DNA from: Rhodospirillales bacterium
GTDB lineage: Bacteria > Pseudomonadota > Alphaproteobacteria > Rhodospirillales > Rhodospirillaceae
DNA: 64,000 bases
NCBI GenBank assembly: GCA_028278135.1
Contig: JANQEW010000029.1
Coordinates: forward strand, 491,958 to 555,957
Direction: 5' to 3'
The position numbers were made by a program, and so were the translations under genes. Positions 36,456 to 45,383 of the stretch are shown piece by piece. The notes beneath the pieces were generated by a model. It made no database searches. It saw only the letters and a list, made by a program, of their open reading frames with translations, and was not told where the DNA came from. Every line of letters starts with the position of its first letter. Within the stretch, counting starts at the first letter, position 1.

Positions 36456-37871
36456 ATGTTTGAATACCGACCGCTCTTAGAGCGGATTGCCCATGTGCTT
36501 GGGCCGGGTGGCTTGGTAACAGCCACTTCCGGCATTGAGTCCTATATGCACGAGGAACGAGGTTTGTATCATGGGCGCGCAATTGCGGTTGCTAGACCAG
36601 CTTCTACATCTGAGGCTGCTGCTGTAGTTCAGTTATGTGCCGCAGTGGGCGTCCCATTAGTTCCACAAGGTGGAAACACTAGCCTCGTAGGTGGGAGCGT
36701 TCCGTGGGAACATGGGGCTGAAATTGTCCTCTCCACCCAGCGACTGAACAATGTACGCGCTATTGACCCCCTCAACTATACCATAACAGTCGAGGCAGGC
36801 TGTCTGCTCACGGATGTACAGAGGGCTGCTGCCACCGCCGGCTGTTTTTTTCCCTTGTCTCTGGGTGCAGCAGGGAGCTGCCACATTGGCGGAAATATAG
36901 CAACTAACGCTGGCGGTTTGAACGTGCTGCGTTACGGAACAGCCCGTGATCTGACACTTGGACTGGAAGTTGTGTTGCCTGATGGCCAGGTGTGGGATGG
37001 CTTACGTGCATTGGCTAAAGACAATTCAGGCTATGCCTTGAAGCATCTCTTTATAGGAGCTGAAGGAACACTGGGTATTATCACAGCAGCTGTGTTAAAA
37101 TTATTTCCACAACCAAAAAATATTTATACAGCCATGTGTGCTATTTCAAGAATTGAAAAAGCGCTGACATTGTTGTCTCATGCACGAGCGGCCAGTGGTG
37201 ACTCAGTCACAGCTTTTGAGCTGATTCCTCGCCTGGGCCTGGTTTTTGTCCTCCGCCACTTACACGGCCTAAGCGATCCGTTCACAGCACCCTGGCCTTG
37301 GTATGTCCTGATAGAGTTGTCAACCGCAAACCCCTCTGCTGGCCTCAAGACAGTCTTTGAAAGCATACTAGAACAGGCGCTCATTGCCGGTGTGATTGGC
37401 GATGCCGTTATCGCCGAGAATCTAGAACGTACTGCAGCTTTGTGGAAAATGAGAGAAGGCTTACTGGAAGCACAGAAACGCGAAGGTGGCAGCATCAAAC
37501 ATGATGTCTCAGTTCCTGTCAGCAAGATTCCAGAATTCTTAACCCGTGCCACGGCAGCAGTGACGGCGGCTCTCCCGGGTGTACGAGTGTGTGCCTTCGG
37601 GCATGTCGGCGATGGAAACATCCACTTCAATCTGAGTCAACCACCGGCTATGGATCGTGAGACATTTCTAGCTGAATGGTTGCCAATCAACAGAATTGTT
37701 CACGATATTGCCATTGATACTGGTGGCAGTATATCGGCGGAGCATGGCATTGGGCGTTTGAAGCGGGAAGAAATGGCGCGTTGTAAAGGTCCGGCGGAGT
37801 TGGATGTCATGCGTAGAATAAAAAAAACCTTGGACCCCCAGTCCATCATGAATCCTGGTAAAGTGATATGA
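36456..37871 (+). CDS. FAD-linked oxidoreductase, D-2-hydroxyglutarate dehydrogenase-like
   Basis: This 471-residue flavoprotein of the GlcD/D2HGDH type oxidises a D-2-hydroxyacid. The PCMH FAD-binding domain shows VPLVPQGGNTSLVGGSVP, GAAGSCHIGGNIATNAGG, LNVLRYGT and KDNSGYALKHLFIGAEGTLG. The C-terminal domain shows FGHVGDGNIHFNLS and SAEHGIGRLKREEM with the metal/substrate histidines. ATG 36456 (MFEYRPLLERI) is used; the frame upstream to 36405 does not align. D-lactate or D-2-hydroxyglutarate are the likely substrates. It stands as a single gene. Confidence 0.92.
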   Translation: MFEYRPLLERIAHVLGPGGLVTATSGIESYMHEERGLYHGRAIAVARPASTSEAAAVVQLCAAVGVPLVPQGGNTSLVGGSVPWEHGAEIVLSTQRLNNVRAIDPLNYTITVEAGCLLTDVQRAAATAGCFFPLSLGAAGSCHIGGNIATNAGGLNVLRYGTARDLTLGLEVVLPDGQVWDGLRALAKDNSGYALKHLFIGAEGTLGIITAAVLKLFPQPKNIYTAMCAISRIEKALTLLSHARAASGDSVTAFELIPRLGLVFVLRHLHGLSDPFTAPWPWYVLIELSTANPSAGLKTVFESILEQALIAGVIGDAVIAENLERTAALWKMREGLLEAQKREGGSIKHDVSVPVSKIPEFLTRATAAVTAALPGVRVCAFGHVGDGNIHFNLSQPPAMDRETFLAEWLPINRIVHDIAIDTGGSISAEHGIGRLKREEMARCKGPAELDVMRRIKKTLDPQSIMNPGKVI

Positions 37872-37891
37872 TGGTTAGCTCAAAATAAACT

Positions 37892-38677
37892 TTAATAAGA
37901 AATACCCTTTTCACGTTTTTCTATACGCAATACAGATAGCCATATAGATGCCATTACCCAAATGACCACGATAAATAGTGAAACAAGAAAGTCCTTATCG
38001 CTCAACAACTGCTCTGCAGCATGATAAAATGGCAAGCGCAGGATGACAAGTGCGTGGGTAACGGGATTTGTTTCCATAACCAATCGAAGTAAGGGTGGGA
38101 CATGCTGAATTGGAAAAAGGGCACCGGACAGTAGCCATAGCGGCATGAGAATCACCATCATAATCGCATGGAAACCCGCTGTAGATTTCATGCTCCAGGC
38201 GCACAGAAACCCCAATGCTGTAAACCCTAATGCAGTGAGGAGTAAAAGAATCAACTCGAGTGCAGTTCCAGCTGGCGATAAGACAAGCCCGATGAAGGGC
38301 GCTAGTAGCAGGAAAAGCATAGCCTGTGTCAGGGCAATGAGTGCCCCACCAAGTATTTTGCCAAAGACGATGACGAGCCGCGATATAGGTGCTACGAGAA
38401 CGCTTTGCAAAAAACCCTGGTCACGGTCTTCAATGACAGTGATTGACGAGAAAATACTAGCAAACAACAGTAGCATCAATAGGACGCCTGGATAAAAGAA
38501 CTCTATGTAGCTGATTCCCTCCATGCCTGGCGGCCTGAATGATCCTGTAAATCCAGTTCCTAGAAATAACCAAAAGAGAATGGGTTGGCCAATACTGCCA
38601 ATGACCCGCTGAGGCTGGCGAACAAAACGAGTGAACTCTCGTTGCGCGAGGGCAGCCGTGGCGTGCACTGTTATCAT
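37892..38677 (-). CDS. ABC-2 type transporter permease
   Basis: The 261-residue inner membrane protein has six predicted helices in the ABC-2 pattern (first PILFWLFLGTGF, last FIVVIWVMASIWLSVL) and the conserved segment FLQSVLVAPISRLVIVFGK. Its ATG overlaps the stop of the ATPase gene (ATGA). It is related to DrrB/YadH-type exporters of drugs, lipids or polysaccharides. The substrate cannot be read from sequence. The pair does not look like the heme exporter CcmAB. Confidence 0.9.
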   Translation of the reverse strand: MITVHATAALAQREFTRFVRQPQRVIGSIGQPILFWLFLGTGFTGSFRPPGMEGISYIEFFYPGVLLMLLLFASIFSSITVIEDRDQGFLQSVLVAPISRLVIVFGKILGGALIALTQAMLFLLLAPFIGLVLSPAGTALELILLLLTALGFTALGFLCAWSMKSTAGFHAIMMVILMPLWLLSGALFPIQHVPPLLRLVMETNPVTHALVILRLPFYHAAEQLLSDKDFLVSLFIVVIWVMASIWLSVLRIEKREKGISY

Positions 38678-39696
38678 TGCTCAGTCTCCACAGGACGGCC
38701 GCTCTCCTCATTTCCCTTTCCTAAAAAACCAGATTCTAAAGGACCAGAATCTGAGTGCGGAGGATGGATCCCAGCCGAATGACCAGTGAGGTGAATGAAT
38801 ACGTCCTCCAGTGCCGCCTGCTTAATCGCAACAGAGTGTATCTGAGAGCGATAACGGGACAAGATTGTCTCCAGCAGCGATAAACTTTCTGTCGTCCCCA
38901 CGTTTTCTAGACGCAACTCATCACCAAAACGCAGTGGATTCAAATCCATGTCCTGCTTCAGAGCCAGTGCCAGAGCCTCTGGGTTACTTGGAACGACCAC
39001 CACCATTTCTCTTCCCATGCTGCTGCGCAGATGGGAGGGCGTGTCACAAGCAAGGAGTTGTCCATCTTTCATGATGACAACACGGTGAGCCTCCTCAGCC
39101 TCGGCAAATATATGGGTGGTCATCAGGACTGTCATTGCTCTTTTTCGTTGAATAGATTTTAACATCTCAAGAAAATTGCGCCTGCTCGCTGGATCAAGAC
39201 CACTTGTGGGTTCATCAAGTAACAAAACTTTAGGACGTGTGAGGAGGCACTTTGCTAACTCAAGCTGACGCGCAAGCCCGCCTGACAGGGTATTCACCCT
39301 TTGATGAAGACGATTTTTTAAGTCAGTCCATTCCAGAGCTTCTGCCAGACCGACAGCCTTGCTGGACCTACCATAGAGAGCAGCGTAGAGAGCCATATTC
39401 TCACCTACACTGAGGTACTTATCCACAGCCGGACTCTGAAAGACCACGCCCGTTATTCTCCGCACCATCCGTGGGACGCGAAACAGGTCATACCCTCCGA
39501 TAGTGACTGAACCAGCGCTGGGTAGTAACATGCCGCATAAAACATGGAAGAGAGTAGACTTTCCGCTACCATTTGGACCTGAAAGAACGCAAAACTCCCC
39601 TTCTTCTACGTGCAAATTGAAGTGAAGTAAGGCTGGACGCGGCGTCTGCCGGCGTGCACCCGGATAGACATGTGTCAAACGACGGATCTTAATCAT
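38674..39696 (-). CDS. ABC transporter ATP-binding protein
   Basis: This 340-residue ATPase has Walker A SGPNGSGKST, Q-loop VVFQSPAVDK, signature NTLSGGLARQLELAK, Walker B KVLLLDEPTSGLD and H-loop MTTHIFAEAEE. A long C-terminal extension after the core (about residue 225 on) is as in DrrA/CcmA-like exporter ATPases and ends with a polar tail. ATG 39696 (MIKIRRLTHVYPGA) is the best start. It is cotranscribed with the permease through a 4-nt overlap. Confidence 0.92.
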   Translation of the reverse strand: MIKIRRLTHVYPGARRQTPRPALLHFNLHVEEGEFCVLSGPNGSGKSTLFHVLCGMLLPSAGSVTIGGYDLFRVPRMVRRITGVVFQSPAVDKYLSVGENMALYAALYGRSSKAVGLAEALEWTDLKNRLHQRVNTLSGGLARQLELAKCLLTRPKVLLLDEPTSGLDPASRRNFLEMLKSIQRKRAMTVLMTTHIFAEAEEAHRVVIMKDGQLLACDTPSHLRSSMGREMVVVVPSNPEALALALKQDMDLNPLRFGDELRLENVGTTESLSLLETILSRYRSQIHSVAIKQAALEDVFIHLTGHSAGIHPPHSDSGPLESGFLGKGNEESGRPVETEQ

Positions 39697-39890
39697 GACG
39701 GTGACTTTAGTCACAGCAGAAGCAGAAAGTAAACATTTCCTCGCTGCCCACACCCCACACAGGACAGTAGCTCGTCCGACAAAGGCATTCCATGTTCCCT
39801 CTCTGTTCTCTCTGTTTCATAGAAATATCTTTGCTCGGCGCTCTTGTACAACTTTTACCGGCCAGCCCAGTAGCATGGACCTTCTTCCTC

Positions 39891-40928
39891 TCACAAGACC
39901 AAGTGTTTGAAGTGCCTTTGCATCCTGATTTTCTCTGCCACGGCTTCAGCCGGATTCAAGGGTGGGTGGCCCCAATAAGGGAACCGCCGTTCTTCCGCGG
40001 GTGGTAGTGGACGGGCATACCCAAGAGCAAAAAGTTCAGCATGCAAACGGGCATGCTTTATTTTGACCCAGCCAGGAGGGGCAAAAATAAAGACAGGCCC
40101 CGGTTGAGCGCAGGCTTCTGTGCACATGGAGACAGAATCTCCCGTCACCACTACACTATCAGCTAAAGCAATGAAGCCGGTGTATGGATTTTCCTGAGAG
40201 CAGCCCCAGTGGTGGGTAAAGAGTGGAATGCCGGAGCCAGTGAGTTCTGAAAGCAACGCGGCCGTTGCAGTTTTGTTTGTACGACGACTAGTTGTTAATA
40301 ATATACTACCACAATTAATTTTTGCTAAAGTCGCCGTCTGTCTCGCCAAGGTACGCGCCATCTCTGCCGTGAGTGGTCGACCGCGGCCACTCGCACCGCC
40401 AACAAGACAAGCGATGCGCGGCCGTGGTAGAGAGTGAAAGTGGTGTTGCCAGTGCTCTGCCGCCCGAATCAGCCTCATGGGGGTGAGGCGATGAGGTGCT
40501 CCGGTAATGTGCAGCACATTATCTGGGGCTCTGAGCAGTCTATCATGGTTGGGAATCGCGACCAAGTCGAAATCTGCAAGGCCTCGCCAACCAGGAAACA
40601 TAATTTGCACGAGAAAAGGCAGCGGGAGAGAGGTCTTGTGAGCCTGGGCTCGTATCCAGCGAGCGACCAATGCCGCCATTTGCCCTGCGGCAATGATGAT
40701 GTGCGGCCATGGGGGGTGTACCATGCCATGGTTGGCGGTGCTCAGAAGGTGAAGACCAACACCTGGTGCCATACCAGCCAGTCTTGCAAAGAAGGGAGAG
40801 CTGCGTAATGGAATAATTTTTAATGGTATAGAAAGTAAATCTGCAACTCCTAATGCCTGATTCGCAGTGCCAGCTCGCGGGTCTGCGAGTACCCATACTG
40901 CAAGATCTTGAGAAGGATTCCTGAACAA
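39891..40928 (-). CDS. mitochondrial fission ELM1-family protein
   Basis: The 345-residue protein matches the ELM1/DUF1022 family, found in alphaproteobacteria and in plant mitochondria, where ELM1 recruits the division dynamin. It has a GT-B-like layout: WVLADPRAGTANQALGVADL at the start, LVQIMFPGWRGLADFDLVAI, ITGAPHRLTP, the conserved LVGGASGRGRPLT, LLTTSRRTNKTA and VTGDSVSMCTEAC near the end. The bacterial role is unclear; fold similarity suggests a glycosyltransferase. The start appears to be TTG 40928, as no ATG precedes the domain. Duplicated 26-bp units lie just upstream. Confidence 0.88.
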   Translation of the reverse strand: MFRNPSQDLAVWVLADPRAGTANQALGVADLLSIPLKIIPLRSSPFFARLAGMAPGVGLHLLSTANHGMVHPPWPHIIIAAGQMAALVARWIRAQAHKTSLPLPFLVQIMFPGWRGLADFDLVAIPNHDRLLRAPDNVLHITGAPHRLTPMRLIRAAEHWQHHFHSLPRPRIACLVGGASGRGRPLTAEMARTLARQTATLAKINCGSILLTTSRRTNKTATAALLSELTGSGIPLFTHHWGCSQENPYTGFIALADSVVVTGDSVSMCTEACAQPGPVFIFAPPGWVKIKHARLHAELFALGYARPLPPAEERRFPYWGHPPLNPAEAVAEKIRMQRHFKHLVL

Positions 40929-40948
40929 CTGAGACCACAGTCCCCGTT

Positions 40949-41000
40949 TAAAAAATTAAAGCAATTTTTCCATATAAAAAATTAAAGCAATTTTTCCATA
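40949..41000. repeat. 26-bp exact tandem duplication
   Basis: Two identical 26-bp AT-rich units (40949-40974 and 40975-41000; core AAAGCAATTTTTCCATA) lie between the divergent ELM1 and phospholipase-like genes. The promoter of either gene may be doubled by it. Confidence 0.9.
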
Positions 41001-41162
41001 TCCCATGGGCTAAGCCCTACTGGGAAAGGCGTGACCGCTCAACAAGAAGATCATCGGATTGCAGGTGTAAGGTGTAAGATTGTTGTTTTAGAAACATCTT
41101 CCTCAGGCAATCTCCTGACAAGTTTCCTAATGGGAGACAGACAATAGTCTCTATAAAATCAA

Positions 41163-41178
41163 TGTGACTGTTGTCACA
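41163..41178 (+). promoter_or_regulatory. CRP/FNR-type palindrome before the PLA2-like gene
   Basis: TGTGACTGTTGTCACA matches the CRP consensus TGTGA-N6-TCACA exactly and is a perfect 6-bp-arm inverted repeat. It ends 12 nt before the start codon, so binding there would more likely block than activate. An additional inverted repeat GAGAC/GTCTC lies about 20 bp upstream. Confidence 0.5.
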
Positions 41179-41190
41179 GAGGATTGAGAC

Positions 41191-41676
41191 ATGATCACTT
41201 TTTTCAGAAGGTATTTGCTCCGAGACAGGAGGCTGATGAGGCGGTTAATAGTAGGGTTATTCGCTACGGTTCTAACCACCGCTGGTACGTCTTGGCCAGT
41301 CTATGGCACATTTCATGGAAACTGGTGCGGTCTTGGCAATCGTTTAGGACCTGATGGCACTGCTTTGCCTCCTGTGGATTCTCTCGATGCTGCCTGCATG
41401 CACCATGACCTCTGCATCACTTTACATGGGATTGGCAACTGTACGTGCGATAGACTTTTTCTGCAGGAGCTCCGCATTTTACCCTCTCAAGAGCCACACC
41501 AGGCCATAAAGGCGCGTGCCCTTTATGATATTATCAGCTGGGTTCCCTGTTTTGGACCAGAAACTTTAGGTAAACCTATATTGTTTTTTGAACAATTTGC
41601 AATAGATATGATATTTGGTAATACATTACCATTAGAAGTTATTCCACTTATATTTTACATAGCTAGTCCTCAGTAA
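41191..41676 (+). CDS. secreted phospholipase A2-like protein
   Basis: This 161-residue protein has an N-terminal membrane/signal segment (LIVGLFATVLTTAGTSWPVYG, about residues 19-39) and then the phospholipase A2 signature. The calcium loop is WCGLGN (45-50), the catalytic motif is DAACMHHDLC (66-75, matching CxxHDxC) and the second Asp is in CTCDRLF (84-90). These are the residues needed for Ca-dependent sn-2 hydrolysis of phospholipids. The C-terminus is hydrophobic. ATG 41191 has AGAGGA 7 nt upstream. It is monocistronic between ELM1 and ubiA. Lipid remodelling or action on a host membrane are both possible. Confidence 0.75.
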   Translation: MITFFRRYLLRDRRLMRRLIVGLFATVLTTAGTSWPVYGTFHGNWCGLGNRLGPDGTALPPVDSLDAACMHHDLCITLHGIGNCTCDRLFLQELRILPSQEPHQAIKARALYDIISWVPCFGPETLGKPILFFEQFAIDMIFGNTLPLEVIPLIFYIASPQ

Positions 41677-41718
41677 TAACAAAGGTTGTGAAACATCTGA
41701 CATGCTCTTATTGCTACT

Positions 41719-42639
41719 ATGAGTAGGTTAGATTTTTCTGATATTCCAGTGAAGAGCTGGATTCACTGCTGTGTTCCAGCGGCCGCACGACCGTATTTGC
41801 AGTTAATGCGGCTCGATCGCCCCATTGGGACGTGGCTCCTGTTGTTGCCGTGCTTGTGGAGTCTCGTCTTAGCAAGCGATTCACACGGGGTGACCCCCGC
41901 CACAACAGTGAGACTCGTAACATTGTTTAGCATTGGCGCTCTCGTGATGCGCGGCGCTGGCTGTACCTATAATGATATCGTTGACCGCCATTTTGATTCG
42001 CAAGTCACTCGTACCGCGACACGCCCCATTCCTAGCGGAGCAATCTCACCGCGCAAGGCCATCCTTTTCCTGATTCTACAACTTATAACTGGCTTTTGCG
42101 TATTAGTACAGCTGAACAATTTTGCTATCTATTTAGGGATGACGTCCTTGGTATTAATGTTCAGCTATCCCTTTATGAAGAGAATTACTTTCTGGCCGCA
42201 GCTTTGGCTTGGTCTTACCTTTAATTGGGGGGGGTTGATGGGGTGGAGCGCCGTCACCGGGAATTTAGACATTCCAGCCGTCACTCTCTATGCCGCTGGG
42301 CTGTTCTGGACACTGGGCTATGATACCATCTATGCTCATCAGGATAGAGAGGAGGATATGTTAATTGGCGTCAAATCTTCAGCCCTGGTGCTTGGCGAGT
42401 GGACACGGCCAGCTGTGGCATTTTTCTATATATTTGCTTTTGTTTTGACAGCTATTACAGGCATTTTGGCCGGCGGCGGCGGTGTCTTTCTGCTTGGGAT
42501 TTTCCTGGCGGGAATCAATCTCGCATGGCAGGTTGTAACTCTGAACGTCTATGATAGTGCCAACTGCTTAGCCAAGTTCCGCTCTAATCTCTGGTATGGA
42601 GGTATCGTCTTGATTGCTGTCATTACAGACTGTCTATAG
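41719..42639 (+). CDS. ubiA: 4-hydroxybenzoate polyprenyltransferase
   Basis: This intramembrane prenyltransferase attaches the polyprenyl tail to 4-hydroxybenzoate in ubiquinone synthesis. The 306-residue chain has about eight helices. The two Asp-rich motifs are NDIVDRHFDSQVTRT and the second YDTIYAHQDREED. A conserved LQLMRLDRPIGTWLLLLPCL starts the domain. Eight G in a row (42227-42234) encode the NWGGLMGW segment. No other ubi gene is in the window. The ATG has only a weak SD. Confidence 0.94.
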   Translation: MSRLDFSDIPVKSWIHCCVPAAARPYLQLMRLDRPIGTWLLLLPCLWSLVLASDSHGVTPATTVRLVTLFSIGALVMRGAGCTYNDIVDRHFDSQVTRTATRPIPSGAISPRKAILFLILQLITGFCVLVQLNNFAIYLGMTSLVLMFSYPFMKRITFWPQLWLGLTFNWGGLMGWSAVTGNLDIPAVTLYAAGLFWTLGYDTIYAHQDREEDMLIGVKSSALVLGEWTRPAVAFFYIFAFVLTAITGILAGGGGVFLLGIFLAGINLAWQVVTLNVYDSANCLAKFRSNLWYGGIVLIAVITDCL

Positions 42640-42640
42640 T

Positions 42641-42674
42641 CTCCCTTTCGTTGGTTTCTCCCTTTTGTTGGTTT
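42641..42674. repeat. 17-bp tandem duplication after ubiA
   Basis: CTCCCTTTCGTTGGTTT is followed by CTCCCTTTTGTTGGTTT (one difference), starting 2 nt after the ubiA stop. Confidence 0.85.
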
Positions 42675-42714
42675 AAGGGGAAAAATTCTGGATCGTTTAC
42701 AATGCTGTCCATCT

Positions 42715-42726
42715 CCCCCCCCCCCC
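42715..42726. repeat. poly-C tract of 12
   Basis: Twelve consecutive C in the spacer between the convergent ubiA and DUF1178 genes. It is the longest G/C homopolymer in the window. Confidence 0.85.
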
Positions 42727-42895
42727 GCTGGCTGAAAAATCATGTTGATTGCCTTCTTGACACACCACGCCTTAAGCAACGGACAGACAGGCAATCACAA
42801 CCTGTAGAAAATGTTGTGCGGGGGAAGGTGCAAAGTGCTGCCAAACAGCCCCCCACGCTGAGGTGAGGTAGGGGGCCACTTTCCTGCAAGGAACT

Positions 42896-43147
42896 TTAGT
42901 TTAAACCGCTCAAACCACACATGCCGCTTCCACATCCTCCCAAACCACATGATGGAGGCTGGACTGGATCGACTGACCGGCCGGCCCCGCTCACATTTGG
43001 AGCCATGACAGCCTTGTCGATATGGGTGTCACCACAGATGGGACAAGCAATAGCACCTGCCAAGGCTCTGGTTTCATAGTCACTGCTATTCTCGAACCAT
43101 TCGTCAAAATGATGCTCTCGTACGCAGCGTAGGCTGTAATGGATCAT
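42896..43147 (-). CDS. DUF1178 family protein
   Basis: The 83-residue protein begins MIHYSLRCVREHHFDEWFEN and has the DUF1178 zinc-ribbon-like layout: CVREHHFDEWFENSSDYETR, then CPICGDTHIDKAVMAP. The end is unusual, a Gly/Cys-rich tail (CGLGGCGSGMCGLSG). Relatives are usually about 140 residues, so the C-terminal half is truncated or replaced here. The function is unknown; the CxxC pair suggests metal binding. ATG 43147 was chosen because an upstream frame start adds unrelated residues. Confidence 0.82.
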   Translation of the reverse strand: MIHYSLRCVREHHFDEWFENSSDYETRALAGAIACPICGDTHIDKAVMAPNVSGAGRSVDPVQPPSCGLGGCGSGMCGLSGLN

Positions 43148-43304
43148 TGGGGTGTGCCTCCTCGTCATGAAAGACGCCAAAGTTATCCCTAACAATTTTA
43201 CATCCTAGTAGGGGACTTGCCAAGGGGAAGGCGATAATTTCTCATCTCTACTGTCGTTTTGAGAGACTATTTTTCGTTTACGTATTGCTGAAACGGCGCT
43301 TGGG

Positions 43305-43333
43305 TTGCAGGGACAGAAAAGCCACCCTATATA
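43305..43333 (+). promoter_or_regulatory. candidate dnaK promoter
   Basis: TTGCAG, 17 bp and TATATA form a sigma-70-like pair 95 bp before the dnaK start. A CTTG at 43299 and CCTATATAGG at 43326 resemble the two halves of an alphaproteobacterial RpoH promoter, but are 23 bp apart rather than 17-18. No CIRCE inverted repeat is present. Confidence 0.4.
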
Positions 43334-43427
43334 GGTCCGGCAATTATGCGGCACTCCAGTTTGGAGCCTGTAGATGGTAGATCAGGCGAAATCGTGGAAT
43401 ACCGCTGCCGACGAAAAGAGGATTGAC

Positions 43428-45335
43428 ATGAGTAAGGTCATCGGCATCGATCTTGGCACTACAAACTCCTGCGTTGCCCTTATGGAGGGGAAGGATGCGC
43501 GCGTGATTGAAAATAGCGAAGGTGCGCGCACAACACCGTCCATGGCGGCATTTACCGATGATGGCGAGCGTCTGGTAGGTCAAGCTGCCAAACGGCAAGC
43601 TGTCACTAATCCTGAGAAAACCCTGTTTGCCATCAAACGGCTGATTGGTCGCCGGGCTGATGACCCCGTGACGCAGAGAGATCGGGAACTTGTCCCCTAT
43701 CAAATAGTGCGGGCTGACAACGGGGATGCGTGGGTTGAGGTACAAGGTAAACAATATAGCCCCAGTCAGATTAGCGCCTTTGTTCTGACGAAGATGAAGG
43801 AAACAGCAGAAACTTATCTGGGCGAATCTGTGACACAGGCCGTTATCACGGTACCTGCTTATTTTAATGACTCTCAGCGGCAAGCCACTAAAGACGCAGG
43901 CAGGATTGCAGGCCTTGACGTGCTACGTATTATCAACGAGCCAACGGCCGCTGCCCTTGCCTATGGGATGGACAAAAATAAGAAGTCTGGCACGATAGTA
44001 GTTTATGACCTGGGGGGGGGCACTTTCGACGTTTCCATTCTAGAAATTGGGGATGGCGTGTTCGAGGTCAAGTCGACAAACGGGGATACGTTTCTTGGCG
44101 GCGAAGATTTTGATGCTCGTGTGATCCAGTACCTTGCGGAAGAGTTCCGGAAAGAAAGTGGTATTGATCTCAGGAAGGACCGTCTCGCGCTTCAGCGACT
44201 GAAGGAGGGAGCAGAGAAGGCTAAAATCGAGTTATCCTCGACGGTACAAACTGAGGTTAATCTCCCCTTTATTACAGCAGACTCCAGTGGGCCTAAACAT
44301 CTGAATATCAAGCTGACTCGCGCTAAGTTTGAAGCGTTAGTTGAGGACCTTGTAGGACGCACTATTGAGCCATGTCGTAATGCTCTGAAAGATGCCGGTC
44401 TCAAGGCAAATCACATTAGCGAGGTTATTCTTGTCGGGGGCATGACTCGGATGCCCAAGGTTCAGCAGATTGTGAAAGATTTTTTTGGGCGCGAACCCCA
44501 TAAGGGAGTCAACCCTGATGAGGTCGTCGCAATCGGTGCTGCCATACAGGGGGGTGTCCTCAAAGGTGAGGTGAAAGATGTGCTATTGCTGGATGTCACA
44601 CCGCTGTCTCTTGGAATTGAAACTTTAGGTGGCGTTTTTACACGTCTAATTGAGAGAAATACAACTATTCCAACACGTAAAAGTCAGATTTTCTCTACCG
44701 CTGAGGATGGACAGACAGCGGTCACTATCCGTGTCTTCCAAGGCGAACGTGAAATGGCCACTGATAATAAGTTACTGGGACAATTTGATCTGCTTGGGAT
44801 TCCCCCTGCCCAGCGAGGCATGCCTCAGATTGAGGTGACTTTTGACCTTGACGCGAACGGGATTGTACATGTCACTGCTAAAGACAAGGCTACCGGGAAG
44901 GAACAAGCTATCCGCATTCAGGCCTCAGGTGGCTTATCGGAAAGTGAAATAGAACGCATGGTATCAGAAGCTGAGCAGCATGCTGCTGCAGATAAGACAC
45001 GGCGCGAGGCGGTTGAGACCCGCAACCATGCGGACGCAATTCTGCATTCAACAGAAAAGAATCTCAAGGAGTATGGTGACAAGCTGCCGGCTGCCGAGCG
45101 ACAAAAAATAGAAAATGATGTGGAGAACCTCAAGGAGGCAATGGCCGCAGATGAGACTGGCAAGATTAAGGCCTGTACAGAGGCTCTGACTCTGTCTAGC
45201 ATGCGGCTAGGCGAGGTCATGTATCAGCAGCCGCAAAACAGTGCTGATAGTGCGTCTTCTAGTAATGAAAAAACAGAATCAGAGGAAAAAGTTGTCGATG
45301 CTGATTTTGAAGAAGTAAAGGATAATAAAAAGTGA
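43428..45335 (+). CDS. dnaK: molecular chaperone DnaK (Hsp70)
   Basis: This 635-residue ATP-dependent chaperone starts [20 protein letters not shown]. The ATPase domain (to about 385) includes [30 protein letters not shown] and [14 protein letters not shown]; then come the linker [19 protein letters not shown] and the substrate-binding domain. The tail ends [11 protein letters not shown], the normal EEVD-like end. ATG 43428 has GAGG 7 nt upstream. A run of nine G (44012-44020) codes the DLGGGTF motif. dnaJ follows after 48 nt. Confidence 0.98.
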   Translation: MSKVIGIDLGTTNSCVALMEGKDARVIENSEGARTTPSMAAFTDDGERLVGQAAKRQAVTNPEKTLFAIKRLIGRRADDPVTQRDRELVPYQIVRADNGDAWVEVQGKQYSPSQISAFVLTKMKETAETYLGESVTQAVITVPAYFNDSQRQATKDAGRIAGLDVLRIINEPTAAALAYGMDKNKKSGTIVVYDLGGGTFDVSILEIGDGVFEVKSTNGDTFLGGEDFDARVIQYLAEEFRKESGIDLRKDRLALQRLKEGAEKAKIELSSTVQTEVNLPFITADSSGPKHLNIKLTRAKFEALVEDLVGRTIEPCRNALKDAGLKANHISEVILVGGMTRMPKVQQIVKDFFGREPHKGVNPDEVVAIGAAIQGGVLKGEVKDVLLLDVTPLSLGIETLGGVFTRLIERNTTIPTRKSQIFSTAEDGQTAVTIRVFQGEREMATDNKLLGQFDLLGIPPAQRGMPQIEVTFDLDANGIVHVTAKDKATGKEQAIRIQASGGLSESEIERMVSEAEQHAAADKTRREAVETRNHADAILHSTEKNLKEYGDKLPAAERQKIENDVENLKEAMAADETGKIKACTEALTLSSMRLGEVMYQQPQNSADSASSSNEKTESEEKVVDADFEEVKDNKK

Positions 45336-45383
45336 GTCTCGAGAGAACTCGAAAAGATAGTATTTTCTTAGGCATAAAGTGCC

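Noticed and set aside
43148..43427. CIRCE heat-shock element before dnaK
   Set aside because: No TTAGCACTC/GAGTGCTAA inverted repeat is present.
43344..43883. 179-codon minus-strand open frame over the dnaK start
   Set aside because: Antisense shadow of dnaK with no recognisable family.
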